This document shows, in pieces, positions 33,919 to 41,702 of a stretch of 64,000 nucleotides of DNA. Made by a program: the position numbers and the translations under genes. The stretch is taken from NCBI GenBank assembly GCA_964451305.1, contig CAYVHV010000017.1, positions 1 to 64,000 of the forward strand. The letters are read 5' to 3'. Position 1 is the first letter of the stretch, and every line of letters begins with the position of its first letter. Below the pieces are notes generated by a model. It was not told where the DNA came from and made no database searches. It worked only from the letters and a program-made list of their open reading frames with translations. The DNA is from SHLQ01 sp964451305 (GTDB lineage: Bacteria > Actinomycetota > Acidimicrobiia > Acidimicrobiales > SHLQ01).

Positions 33919-35315
33919 TGCCTGAACACCAATACGACATCGTGATCGTCGGCGCCGGCGGTGGCGGCATCACCTCGGCGTTCGAAGCCCAGCGTCGAGG
34001 AGCCAAAGTCGCGCTCATCGAAAAGCACAAGATCGGCGGCGAATGCACGCACTCTGGCTGTGTGCCGTCCAAGGCGTTAATCGATGTGGCCAAGAGCTAC
34101 ACCGCCGCCCAAAACAGCACCAAACACGGCCTACATCAGCTCGATGTCGAGTCAGGGTTCGACTTCTCTCGGGCGATGGAACATGTGAAGAGCATCATCG
34201 ACGGTGTGTATTCGCACGAACAGCCAGAACGCTTTCACGGCGTCGGCATCGATACGTACATTCATCCGAGCGGAGCGAAGTTCATCGATGCCCACACCGT
34301 TCAGATCGGTGACGACCAGGTGACCGGCGACCACTTCATCATCACCACCGGCTCCGCGCCTCGGTTGCTCCCGACCGAAGGCGATCAGCCGGTCGAGTTC
34401 CTCAACAACGAGAACTTCTGGGACATCCGTGAGTTGCCTGAGACGATCGCCTTCCTCGGCGGTGGCGTGATCTCCGCCGAGCTTGGCCAGTCGCTCGCTC
34501 GCTTCGGGTCGAAGGTCAGCATCATCGACCGGAACGAACGAATCCTCGGCTCGGTCGACCCTGACGTTGCGGGCTACCTCATCGACGAGTTTGCCGAACA
34601 GGGCATCGAGATGATCACGTCCGCCGACGCTCAGGTGTGCTCGACCACGACCGACGGCAAGATCTGCATCGACATCAAAGAAGGACCAGACGACGCAAAG
34701 GTCGACCGCAAACTTGTCGTCGACCAACTGTTCATCGCGATCGGCCGCGTCCCGAACATCAACGGACTCGACCTTGAGAATGCTGGGGTTGAATACACCC
34801 GCCATGGAATCACGGTCAACGAGGCTATGCAGACCACCGCGCCGCATATCGTCGCTATTGGCGACGTTGCATCACGGGCGAAGTTCAGCCACGTCGCGAA
34901 CTTCCAGGGCGAGCGCGTTGTCCGCAACATTCTCTCTGGTGAATCGAACACGATCGACTTGAACCCTCTGCCGTGGGCTATCTTCTCCGATCCCGAGATC
35001 GGCCATGTGGGCATGACCGAAGCCGAAGCTCGCGAGGTTCACGAGGGTGTACAAACCTTCATCGTCGATGCCGCGACCGATCGGTTCATCACCGACTCCA
35101 AGGTCGGCGGGCTGATCAAGGTCGTCATGGATAGCAACGACCGAATCCTCGGCGGATCCGGCGTCGGCGCTCATGCTGGCGAGTGGATTCAGATCCTCAC
35201 CTTGGCGGTAAAGCACGGCCTGACCGCAACCGACCTTGCCGACACGATCTTTGCCTACCCGACCTACGCCGAGGTCGTGAAGAAGTCGGCATCACGATTC
35301 CTGCGGACCAAGTAG
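33918..35315 (+). CDS. Class I pyridine nucleotide-disulfide oxidoreductase (MerA/SthA/Lpd-like)
   Basis: A 465-residue FAD enzyme. It has the FAD motif GAGGGG (12-17), the redox-active disulfide GGECTHSGCVPSK (Cys43, Cys48), a second Rossmann motif FLGGGVISAELG, and the dimerisation domain (about 345-465) with the GSGVGAHAGEWIQ block. The canonical lipoamide dehydrogenase base His (in HPTxxE) is replaced by Tyr (AYPTYAE), so it is probably not a true dihydrolipoyl dehydrogenase; a mercuric-reductase-like or other disulfide/quinone reductase is more likely. It is coupled to a metallophosphoesterase gene by a one-base overlap. Confidence 0.85.
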   Translation: MPEHQYDIVIVGAGGGGITSAFEAQRRGAKVALIEKHKIGGECTHSGCVPSKALIDVAKSYTAAQNSTKHGLHQLDVESGFDFSRAMEHVKSIIDGVYSHEQPERFHGVGIDTYIHPSGAKFIDAHTVQIGDDQVTGDHFIITTGSAPRLLPTEGDQPVEFLNNENFWDIRELPETIAFLGGGVISAELGQSLARFGSKVSIIDRNERILGSVDPDVAGYLIDEFAEQGIEMITSADAQVCSTTTDGKICIDIKEGPDDAKVDRKLVVDQLFIAIGRVPNINGLDLENAGVEYTRHGITVNEAMQTTAPHIVAIGDVASRAKFSHVANFQGERVVRNILSGESNTIDLNPLPWAIFSDPEIGHVGMTEAEAREVHEGVQTFIVDAATDRFITDSKVGGLIKVVMDSNDRILGGSGVGAHAGEWIQILTLAVKHGLTATDLADTIFAYPTYAEVVKKSASRFLRTK

Positions 35316-35325
35316 CCGAGCAGGT

Positions 35326-35940
35326 CTAGCTGGAAATTCCGTTGAACTGAGCCTGGCTACCCGTCAGTTCTTCGAGATTTTCGTGATGCAATACACACAC
35401 CGTTTCAAGGTCGCCTGCCAGCCACTCGGCTTCGGTTGGATACGGAATCGAATAGTCGAGGTCTGACGTCCAGAAATTCTGGCCGGTGTATGCCTCTAAG
35501 TCCGCTTGACAGATCGGTGACCCGGCGAGGCGCTCAAATCGGCTCGGATACGGTGCGCCCGGGTAAAACTCGATGAGCGAATACACCTCAAAGCGGTGCG
35601 GCGCATCACACGAGACGGGTTCCAGCGACTCACCACGACCTGCAAAGCAGTCCCCGACCCGCGCATCTCGGGGAACGCTTGACGCGACCAGGTTCTGCGA
35701 GGTCGAGATTCCCCATACGCCGATCGCGACCAACAGCACCAGTAGAACCGAAACGCCAAGTCCCACGAGCAGTGCAATTCGCCCACCGCTCATGCCTGGC
35801 TTCGGCTGAGGTGTGCCAGCGTGAGGTGCGCCGGGATGGAACTGCGGCGGGAGCATCTGGGGTGGCGCTGGTGGTGGCGGTGTTAAGGGCATCGGCGCAG
35901 GTGCGAGCGGTGTGTTGTCCCAAGGGGTGTTGCCGTCCAT
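35326..35940 (-). CDS. Septum formation (Septum_form) domain membrane protein
   Basis: A 204-residue protein. A Pro-rich cytoplasmic N terminus (1-45, repeated PPPAPPQMLPP-like) precedes one membrane helix (about 54-77), then an extracellular domain with four Cys. The pattern VGDCF...PVSCDAPHRFEV...SPICQADLEAYTG...YPTEAEWLAGDLETVCVL matches the actinobacterial Septum_form family. Function is not established. ATG start. Its start region overlaps the open frame upstream of the divergent hypothetical gene. Confidence 0.78.
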   Translation of the reverse strand: MDGNTPWDNTPLAPAPMPLTPPPPAPPQMLPPQFHPGAPHAGTPQPKPGMSGGRIALLVGLGVSVLLVLLVAIGVWGISTSQNLVASSVPRDARVGDCFAGRGESLEPVSCDAPHRFEVYSLIEFYPGAPYPSRFERLAGSPICQADLEAYTGQNFWTSDLDYSIPYPTEAEWLAGDLETVCVLHHENLEELTGSQAQFNGISS

Positions 35941-36013
35941 CGAAAAGGGATCGGAGTGGATCGAGCCGCACTTGAGCGATCCTGTTGCTCTGGCTCTGTT
36001 CGGTGTAGCGATC

Positions 36014-36019
36014 TACAGT
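36014..36019 (+). promoter_or_regulatory. -10 box (TACAGT) of the following gene, leaderless
   Basis: TACAGT, six bases, ATG at 36026. Confidence 0.55.
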
Positions 36020-36025
36020 TCAACC

Positions 36026-36430
36026 ATGCCGATACTCGACGACCTGGCTGACTACCTGACCGAAGAAACCGCCATGACGGTTCACGAAGCCGTCCTGTTG
36101 ATGTCCGGGGAAGGCGACGAACTTCCAAAGGTTCGTTTGTTCACCGACGGGGTTACTGTTCACGGCTTCTTCCGGGCCCCTGCGGGGTTGTTCATGTGCG
36201 AGATGACCAACGTGGGTAAAGACCCCTTCTTCTCTGAACTGGAGCAGGGAAACATCGAGGTTGGCGAGGCCATCCGCCTCGACCCCAACGAAGCGTTCGT
36301 CATCGAGGGCAACTGGCCCGCAAAGAAGGTCGAGATCGACGGTCAGTACTACGCACTTCCTCGAAACTTCGCTCAGAAGTTTCAGGACCTGATCAAAGAG
36401 TCTCGGGTGAAGAAGCGGCGACGGCGCTAA
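36026..36430 (+). CDS. Hypothetical cytosolic protein with basic tail
   Basis: A 134-residue protein with no recognised domain. It is rich in strands (VRLFTDGVTVHGFFRAPAG, AFVIEGNWPAKKVEIDG) and ends in a strongly basic tail (KESRVKKRRRR), which could contact nucleic acid or ribosome. The ATG at 36026 follows a -10 box by six bases; the longer frame back to 35912 runs through the promoter. Confidence 0.65.
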   Translation: MPILDDLADYLTEETAMTVHEAVLLMSGEGDELPKVRLFTDGVTVHGFFRAPAGLFMCEMTNVGKDPFFSELEQGNIEVGEAIRLDPNEAFVIEGNWPAKKVEIDGQYYALPRNFAQKFQDLIKESRVKKRRRR

Positions 36431-36436
36431 GCCCCA

Positions 36437-37204
36437 CTAGAACTCGGCGTCTTGTTCGAAGAAGAGGCTGAACTCGATGATTCCCGTGTCTCGAACGACG
36501 ATGACCGGGGTTCGTGGAGGCACGATCTCGTAGTCGGCAAAGACGACGTCGATCGATCCGGCCACCTGTACTTCGTTGCCGAACAGCCGCGCCGTGAGAG
36601 GAAACTCGACGTCGTTAGTGACACCTTTGAGGGTGAGTTCGCCGGTGACGTCGACGGTGACCGTTTCGCCGTTTTGTGGTACTTCGCCCAGGTCGATCGG
36701 TGAGGTCAGGTCAAAGTTCGCGAAGGGAAAGAGCGCGGCGTTCAGGGCTTCCCCTCGGAACGCGAAATCGCGTCCTTCTTCCCCGCTTCGAATACTTGCA
36801 ATATCGACGCTGAACTGCCCGCTCGTCACGGACGTACCTTCGATCTCGAGCTGCCCGAAGACCGTCGATGTACGTCCAACCGCTTCGAATTCACTCGCCC
36901 CAACGAAGTCTTTGAAGACTCTGTAGCCAGCTACCGAATCACCAGCGATACGCCAGAGACCATCGACCGATTCGAGGTCGCTCTCGACGAGTTCTTCCTC
37001 TGCGACCACCTCTACTGCGTCGCTCTCATCATCGGGATCGGCGAAGATCAGTGCGATTGCCTCGGTAGCTCGGTCACCGATCGAAAGTTCGACCGGGCCT
37101 TCGGCTTCGAGTCCAAGGAAGGCCGGGAGCGCAAAGAAGCCGACGATCGCGATGCCCACTACGGCGAACAGCGCGATTGCGGCGAATTTTGCTCGACGAC
37201 CCAT
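36437..37204 (-). CDS. YceI-like protein, membrane-anchored
   Basis: A 255-residue protein with one N-terminal membrane helix (about 7-31), an acidic linker (about 45-75), and a YceI lipocalin-like domain (about 82-255): LWRIAGDSVAGYRV, TSGQFSVDIASIRS, ALFPFANFDL, VTGELTLKGVTNDVEFPL. The family binds isoprenoid-like lipids such as polyprenyl chains in a beta-barrel. It faces outside. The ATG is six bases behind TATGGT. Confidence 0.88.
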   Translation of the reverse strand: MGRRAKFAAIALFAVVGIAIVGFFALPAFLGLEAEGPVELSIGDRATEAIALIFADPDDESDAVEVVAEEELVESDLESVDGLWRIAGDSVAGYRVFKDFVGASEFEAVGRTSTVFGQLEIEGTSVTSGQFSVDIASIRSGEEGRDFAFRGEALNAALFPFANFDLTSPIDLGEVPQNGETVTVDVTGELTLKGVTNDVEFPLTARLFGNEVQVAGSIDVVFADYEIVPPRTPVIVVRDTGIIEFSLFFEQDAEF

Positions 37205-37210
37205 GGCATC

Positions 37211-37216
37211 ACCATA
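37211..37216 (-). promoter_or_regulatory. -10 box of the YceI gene (TATGGT), leaderless
   Basis: TATGGT on the minus strand, six bases, ATG at 37204. Confidence 0.55.
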
Positions 37217-37284
37217 CGCACCCCAGCGGGGTTTGGGGGATTCGCCTGATGAGCTGACGGGGCGAGTGCGACGAATCTATGTGT

Positions 37285-37473
37285 ATGAACAACATGCCTT
37301 CCCTTGGTCCATCCGCCTTCCTCAAGTTCGAGCTGTTTCCGTCGCTCATCGCGGGAATCGATCTGAGCAGTTCCGCTTTCGCAGCGGGCGTTGCCACCGT
37401 TGTGGTGTTGGGGATTGTGCTCGGCACTGCGATTCTGCTGAAGATGCCCGAAAAAGCGACGAGATTCCACTAA
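37285..37473 (+). CDS. Small single-span membrane protein
   Basis: About 62 residues (64 if an ATG two codons earlier is used). One clear hydrophobic helix (FAAGVATVVVLGIVLGTAIL) followed by a short basic tail. No known family. GAATCT six bases before the ATG at 37285 makes that start plausible. It ends ten bases before the next membrane-protein gene, so the two may form a unit. Confidence 0.5.
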   Translation: MNNMPSLGPSAFLKFELFPSLIAGIDLSSSAFAAGVATVVVLGIVLGTAILLKMPEKATRFH

Positions 37474-37482
37474 ACCGGAGGG

Positions 37483-37974
37483 ATGAGAGCCGGACAGTAC
37501 ACAGCGCCGCCGCCGTTACCATCGGGGCGGTCTGGATGGTTTCGGGCATGGCAGGGACTCATGGTCCTGAATCTCGTGCTGATCGCCGGAGCAGCTGCGC
37601 TCACCGTGCTCCTATTCAACTCACTCGCAAACCTCTTCGATGGATCATCGGGCGACAGCACCATCGGGTTCAGCCTCATCCCGTTGCTCGCATTCGCACC
37701 GTTCTTCTTCGGCGGGGTTGCGATCCTCGCAATCGCCACACGAAGCCGAGTCGCTGGAGCCGTTGCCAGCTCGCTGATTCCCACAGCCGTTGCGGTGTTC
37801 ATCATTCGATCGTTGCTCTCGAACCCTCTCGAACCAATTCTCTGGCTGTTGCTCCTCTATCCCGCGATCTTCTTGAGCGTTGTCGCTGGCACCGTCAACG
37901 AAGACATGCATTCCGAGCCTGACACGACGTCTACGGCGTTCCCAGGCCCGCCGCCGCCACTACGGGACCGGTAA
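37483..37974 (+). CDS. Hypothetical membrane protein with about four helices
   Basis: A 163-residue integral membrane protein. Hydrophobic segments at about 24-46, 64-86, 92-112 and 116-136; short Pro-rich cytoplasmic tails at both ends. No recognised family. The ATG directly follows CCGGAGGG, which is a strong ribosome-binding sequence but very close to the start. Likely expressed with the small membrane gene upstream. Confidence 0.65.
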   Translation: MRAGQYTAPPPLPSGRSGWFRAWQGLMVLNLVLIAGAAALTVLLFNSLANLFDGSSGDSTIGFSLIPLLAFAPFFFGGVAILAIATRSRVAGAVASSLIPTAVAVFIIRSLLSNPLEPILWLLLLYPAIFLSVVAGTVNEDMHSEPDTTSTAFPGPPPPLRDR

Positions 37975-38008
37975 GGAAACGTGGCCTGCTCAACCTAGAG
38001 GGCCAGGA

Positions 38009-38974
38009 CTAGCCCTGGCGCTTGCGGACCTCGTCGGTGATTGCGGGAACGACCTCGTGCAAGTCGCCGATCACCGCCCACCCAGCCTTTGTCACCATGT
38101 TGGCTTCTGGGTCGGTGTTGACCGCAAGGATGTTCTTCGAGCCCATTGCGCCAACCCAGTGCTGGGTGGCGCCACTGATCCCGGTGGCGATGTAGATCTG
38201 CGGTGCGATACGAGTACCGGTCTGGCCGACTTGGTCGCTGTGAGGGCGCCAACCGTTGTTGGTCACCGCACGACTGCATCCCACCTTGCCCCCGAGAGCC
38301 TCAGCGAGCTCCTCGAGCGGCCCGAAGGCCTCTTCGGACCCAACGGCACGACCACCGGAGACCACGACCGGAGCGGTCGCAAGCGTGATTCCCTCAGAAA
38401 GGACGACTCGATCGGTCACGACGGATCGTAGGAGAATGTCGTCGATGTCGACGGCTGACTCGATCACGGTGCCAGCGGCCGGCGAAGGTGACGCCTCAAC
38501 GGTGTGCGGTGCCATCGAGATGAGCTTCACATCAGCATCCAAGGTCGCGTCTTCGAGGAGTGCTCCTCCCCATTGGCTACGCGTCATCGAGGTGACGTCG
38601 GGGGCCACGTCGACACAGTTGGCCACGAAGGGCAGGTCGGCGCGAGCGGCGAGTTGTGCCATCAGTTCGTTGCCGCGATCGGTACCGCTGGCGAGAACGA
38701 CGGCTGGTTGATCCGATTCGATCAGCGCCGCTAGGGCCTGTCCCCATGCTTCGGGGTTGTAGTCGCCAAGGTTGTCCGATGTCAGATGATGAATAACCTC
38801 GGCGCCGTACTCTCCAAGCGACGCGGTGGCCAGGTCGGCGCCCTCTCCCATAACCGCCGCATGTACCTCGATACCGAGGCCTCCAGCGATCGAGCGGGCC
38901 GACGTGAGCGCTTCCCGCACAGCTTCAGGCACGTGGCCACGGTCGTGTTCAACAACGACGAGAACAGCAGACAT
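38009..38974 (-). CDS. etfA: Electron transfer flavoprotein alpha subunit
   Basis: A 321-residue FAD-binding ETF subunit. The N-terminal Rossmann-like domain (1-190) contains the GTDRGNELMAQLAAR block. The C-terminal FAD domain (about 195-321) shows VVSGGRAVGS, GCSRAVTNNGW, QVGQTGTRIAPQIYIATGISGATQHW (key part GISGATQH) and AVNTDPEANM. With EtfB it accepts electrons from acyl-CoA or amine dehydrogenases and passes them to ETF:quinone oxidoreductase. Its ATG directly follows the stop of etfB. A GntR-type operator candidate lies upstream of the operon. Confidence 0.96.
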   Translation of the reverse strand: MSAVLVVVEHDRGHVPEAVREALTSARSIAGGLGIEVHAAVMGEGADLATASLGEYGAEVIHHLTSDNLGDYNPEAWGQALAALIESDQPAVVLASGTDRGNELMAQLAARADLPFVANCVDVAPDVTSMTRSQWGGALLEDATLDADVKLISMAPHTVEASPSPAAGTVIESAVDIDDILLRSVVTDRVVLSEGITLATAPVVVSGGRAVGSEEAFGPLEELAEALGGKVGCSRAVTNNGWRPHSDQVGQTGTRIAPQIYIATGISGATQHWVGAMGSKNILAVNTDPEANMVTKAGWAVIGDLHEVVPAITDEVRKRQG

Positions 38975-39763
38975 TTACATCACTCCCAGTTCTTCGAGCA
39001 GATCCACAATCGCGGGCGCAGCGTCGGGGCCGGTGCCGAGGATGACGGTCTCACTGACCTTTTCGGGCGGAGACTTCAGGCGCACTAACGCCTGCCCTCC
39101 TGGGTCAGCGTCCGCGTCGATCGAGGTGAGTTCGGCCTTCTTCGACGCGAGACGACCCTTCATTGTTGGGTACCGCGGCAGGTTGATGCCCTCCTTGACT
39201 CCAACACATGCGGGGAGTGGCAGTTCGTACACTTCAAACCCACTATCGACTTCACGCCTTGCGATGATGTGGCCCTCACCAGAATCTGGGTCTTGCCCTT
39301 CGGGCAGTTCGAGACCCTTGATGCCGTTGACCATCGGGCGGCCGAGCGCGTGAGCGACGCGAATGCCGACCTGGAAGCCACCCTGATCGGCCGACTCGTT
39401 GCCGAAGATGATCAGATCGAACCGTCCATCGGCAGCCTCGAGCTCGGTGATGGACGAGATGAGTGCCGCTGCGGTCTGTTGGGGGTCCTTTGGGGTGCCA
39501 TCGGTAGGCACGAGCACCATCTTTGCGATTCCGACCGAGACCGCGGCACGAAGCTGTTCAACGGATTCGGCGCTTCCCATCGACAGCACGGTGGCCTCAC
39601 CGCCGTATTGCTCGACGAGTTGCACCGCTGCCTCAATTCCGCATTCTTCATGGGGAGAGATGGCATGGCCGAGGTTCTTGTCGTCGACGAGTTGCTCGTC
39701 TTCGGTGATGTTGATCCGAGCGCCCGGGGCGGGAACTCGTTTCACTAGCGTCAGAATTCGCAT
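38975..39763 (-). CDS. etfB: Electron transfer flavoprotein beta subunit
   Basis: A 262-residue AMP-binding ETF subunit. It has the family opening LVKRVPAPG, ISPHEECGIEAAVQL, the VLSMGSAES strand, and the NESADQGGFQVGIRVAHALG signature (recognition loop region about 120-135). First gene of the etfBA operon, with AGGAG eight bases before the ATG. TGATATATCA stands 35-44 bases upstream of the start and recurs at the dimethylglycine-type dehydrogenase gene, a plausible electron donor to this ETF. Confidence 0.96.
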   Translation of the reverse strand: MRILTLVKRVPAPGARINITEDEQLVDDKNLGHAISPHEECGIEAAVQLVEQYGGEATVLSMGSAESVEQLRAAVSVGIAKMVLVPTDGTPKDPQQTAAALISSITELEAADGRFDLIIFGNESADQGGFQVGIRVAHALGRPMVNGIKGLELPEGQDPDSGEGHIIARREVDSGFEVYELPLPACVGVKEGINLPRYPTMKGRLASKKAELTSIDADADPGGQALVRLKSPPEKVSETVILGTGPDAAPAIVDLLEELGVM

Positions 39764-39797
39764 GCGGCGCTCCTACTCATTCGGGCTGGAATGCAGA

Positions 39798-39807
39798 TGA
39801 TATATCA
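39798..39807. promoter_or_regulatory. TGATATATCA operator candidate at etfBA
   Basis: A perfect 10-base palindrome identical to those at 44265-44274 and 44446-44455. Located just upstream of etfB. Probable binding site of the GntR/FCD protein encoded at 44475. Confidence 0.65.
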
Positions 39808-39887
39808 CCGACCATGCCCTCTGCCTATCACGCCTCAAATGATGATTTCTCCTCCGGTCATTTCATGTGAACCATTCGACCGATATC

Positions 39888-39917
39888 ACTTTACGTGTTC
39901 TTAATGTTACTTTACGT
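39888..39917. repeat. Direct repeat ACTTTACGT x2 in front of the RTX gene
   Basis: ACTTTACGT at 39888-39896 and 39909-39917, starting 21 bases (two helical turns) apart; TTAATGTTAC sits between them. An activator or repressor site is likely but unproven. Confidence 0.5.
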
Positions 39918-39971
39918 AGTATTCGCCACTACTTCACGGCGGATCCGAGTTGCAGAGAGGCCACTATTCCA

Positions 39972-41072
39972 ATGTTCCAAACTTCGAAAACGTTCGCCGC
40001 GTTCGCAAGCGTCGCGCTCGTCGCTGCCCTCTCCCCCGCCCAGGCCGGAGCCCAGGCTGCAGATATCCCGACGACGTGCAATGGCCTCGAGGCCACCCAG
40101 ATCGTCACCGAGATCGACGAAGCCGACGTTGGAACCCAAGGCGACGATGTGATCGTCATCGCGATCGATGTACCTGACGACCTACCGTTCAGCGAGCTTC
40201 CCCTGTTCCTCGCGCTCGGCGGCGACGACACGATCTGCATCAGCGGTTCCGGTTATGGCCTTTCAGTCCTCGCGGGCGCTGGCGACGACATCGTATTCGC
40301 GGACACATCGATCGCGTACCTCGACCTCTCGCTTGGATCAGGAAACGACACTGCGACCATCCAGTCCGCTAGCTGGACCAGCCTCTCCGGTGGCCCAGGT
40401 GACGACGAGATCACCGGCGGAAGATACAACGACAGCATCGACGGCGGCCCCGGTACCGACATCCTTCGCGGCGGTGCTGGCGACGATGACATCATCGCCG
40501 GGGAAGGAAATGATGAGGTCTACGGTGGCCGCGGTCATGACTGGCTCGAGGGTGGCGAGGGTGACGACAGAATCGTTGGTTTCGAAGGCGATGACTTCAT
40601 TATTGGTGGTACCGGAAAGGACGAACTTCACGGCGGTCCAGGCAACGACGTCCTTGCATCGGTCGATCCATGGCAGATGCCTCACCAGCCGTCCTTCGTA
40701 GAAGACACGGCCGGCGATCGAATGTTCGGAGGCGTTGGCGACGACCGTCTCGTCGGCGGCGACCGATGGGATCGCATGCAGGGCGGTCCCGGTAACGATG
40801 TTCTCCTCGGGTTCGAGGGACGTGACTTTATGCGCGGCGGTTCTGGCAATGATGAGCTCATCGGTGGAACCAACGTCGACGATATGAACGGCAACACCGG
40901 CGCCGATCGGCTCTTCCTTCGAGGCGACGACGTTGCATCGGGCGGCCTCGGCCGCGACACCTGCGGCGGGTTCTCCTGGGACGACGTCGACGTCCCCACC
41001 ACATGCGAAACCGAGTTCTCAACGACGATGGCCATGGTCAACATGAACATGGCCAACGGCGCCATCGACTGA
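39972..41072 (+). CDS. Secreted RTX (haemolysin-type calcium-binding repeat) protein
   Basis: About 366 residues. A Sec-type signal peptide (residues 1-27, cut near AGAQA), a short N-terminal region with GTQGDDVIVIAID, then RTX nonapeptides from about 85 to 320 (GGPGDDEITGG, GGAGDDDIIAG, GGRGHDWLEGG, GGPGNDVL, and others), interrupted by about 30 residues near 235 (VDPWQMPHQPSF). The C terminus has a Cys pair and a Met/Asn-rich end. It should fold as a Ca-bound beta-roll outside the cell. No type I secretion genes are nearby; export is by the signal peptide. Confidence 0.85.
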   Translation: MFQTSKTFAAFASVALVAALSPAQAGAQAADIPTTCNGLEATQIVTEIDEADVGTQGDDVIVIAIDVPDDLPFSELPLFLALGGDDTICISGSGYGLSVLAGAGDDIVFADTSIAYLDLSLGSGNDTATIQSASWTSLSGGPGDDEITGGRYNDSIDGGPGTDILRGGAGDDDIIAGEGNDEVYGGRGHDWLEGGEGDDRIVGFEGDDFIIGGTGKDELHGGPGNDVLASVDPWQMPHQPSFVEDTAGDRMFGGVGDDRLVGGDRWDRMQGGPGNDVLLGFEGRDFMRGGSGNDELIGGTNVDDMNGNTGADRLFLRGDDVASGGLGRDTCGGFSWDDVDVPTTCETEFSTTMAMVNMNMANGAID

Positions 41073-41080
41073 TCAGCGCA

Positions 41081-41668
41081 CTAGTGAATGGGGCTCCACA
41101 CGCCAGGTGTTTGACGAGCGTAGAGGTCCTTTGCGAGTAGGTGTTCGGCGTCATCGTCCCAGAGCTTCTGGGCGGTGACGCGGAGCCTGTTCAGCGCCGA
41201 GTTGTCTTGTGCATCGCACAAACCCAAAACATCACGAGCGGGCAGTGCAGCGATCGCGCCGTTCGGGAAGTGATGGGCTAGCTGATCCCAAACCGTATCG
41301 AGCAAGATCATGCTCGCTTCGAAGTTCCCGTCGCCGGTGAGAACCAGCATCCCGCCACCTTGATGCAGTTCCATCTCGCGAAACCGGCCGGCGAGGTTCG
41401 CAAGTGCGAGCTCGTGGAGCTCTTCGACCGATAGCCCTGCCTCTTCGCGCATGGCCTCGGTGACGTAGGTGAAGTTGCTACCGTCGTCGTAGGCATAGAA
41501 CACGGCCATCTCGTGGCTGAACAACCGCACCGGGAGCAACTCATCGTCACCAGCGGGCAGCGTCAAGAACGCCCCTACAGGGGGCGACCCGGCGGATTGT
41601 TCCGACTCGACGCGGCGCAAATATGCAATCGAACTGCGAACCTGCTCATCGTTGCTTGAAACCACCAT
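41081..41668 (-). CDS. DUF1444-family protein
   Basis: A 195-residue protein that resembles the DUF1444/YtpQ group: LLPVRLFSHEMAVFYAYDDGSNFTYVT, LSVEELHELALANL, FEASMILLDTVWDQL and a C-terminal ALPARDVLGLCDAQDN block. Function unknown; cytosolic. It is 34 bases downstream of the dehydrogenase gene on the same strand, so it may share its transcript and its regulation. Confidence 0.75.
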   Translation of the reverse strand: MVVSSNDEQVRSSIAYLRRVESEQSAGSPPVGAFLTLPAGDDELLPVRLFSHEMAVFYAYDDGSNFTYVTEAMREEAGLSVEELHELALANLAGRFREMELHQGGGMLVLTGDGNFEASMILLDTVWDQLAHHFPNGAIAALPARDVLGLCDAQDNSALNRLRVTAQKLWDDDAEHLLAKDLYARQTPGVWSPIH

Positions 41669-41702
41669 GTGAGAGTGTGCTTTCGATCGTGTAATCGAGC
41701 GT

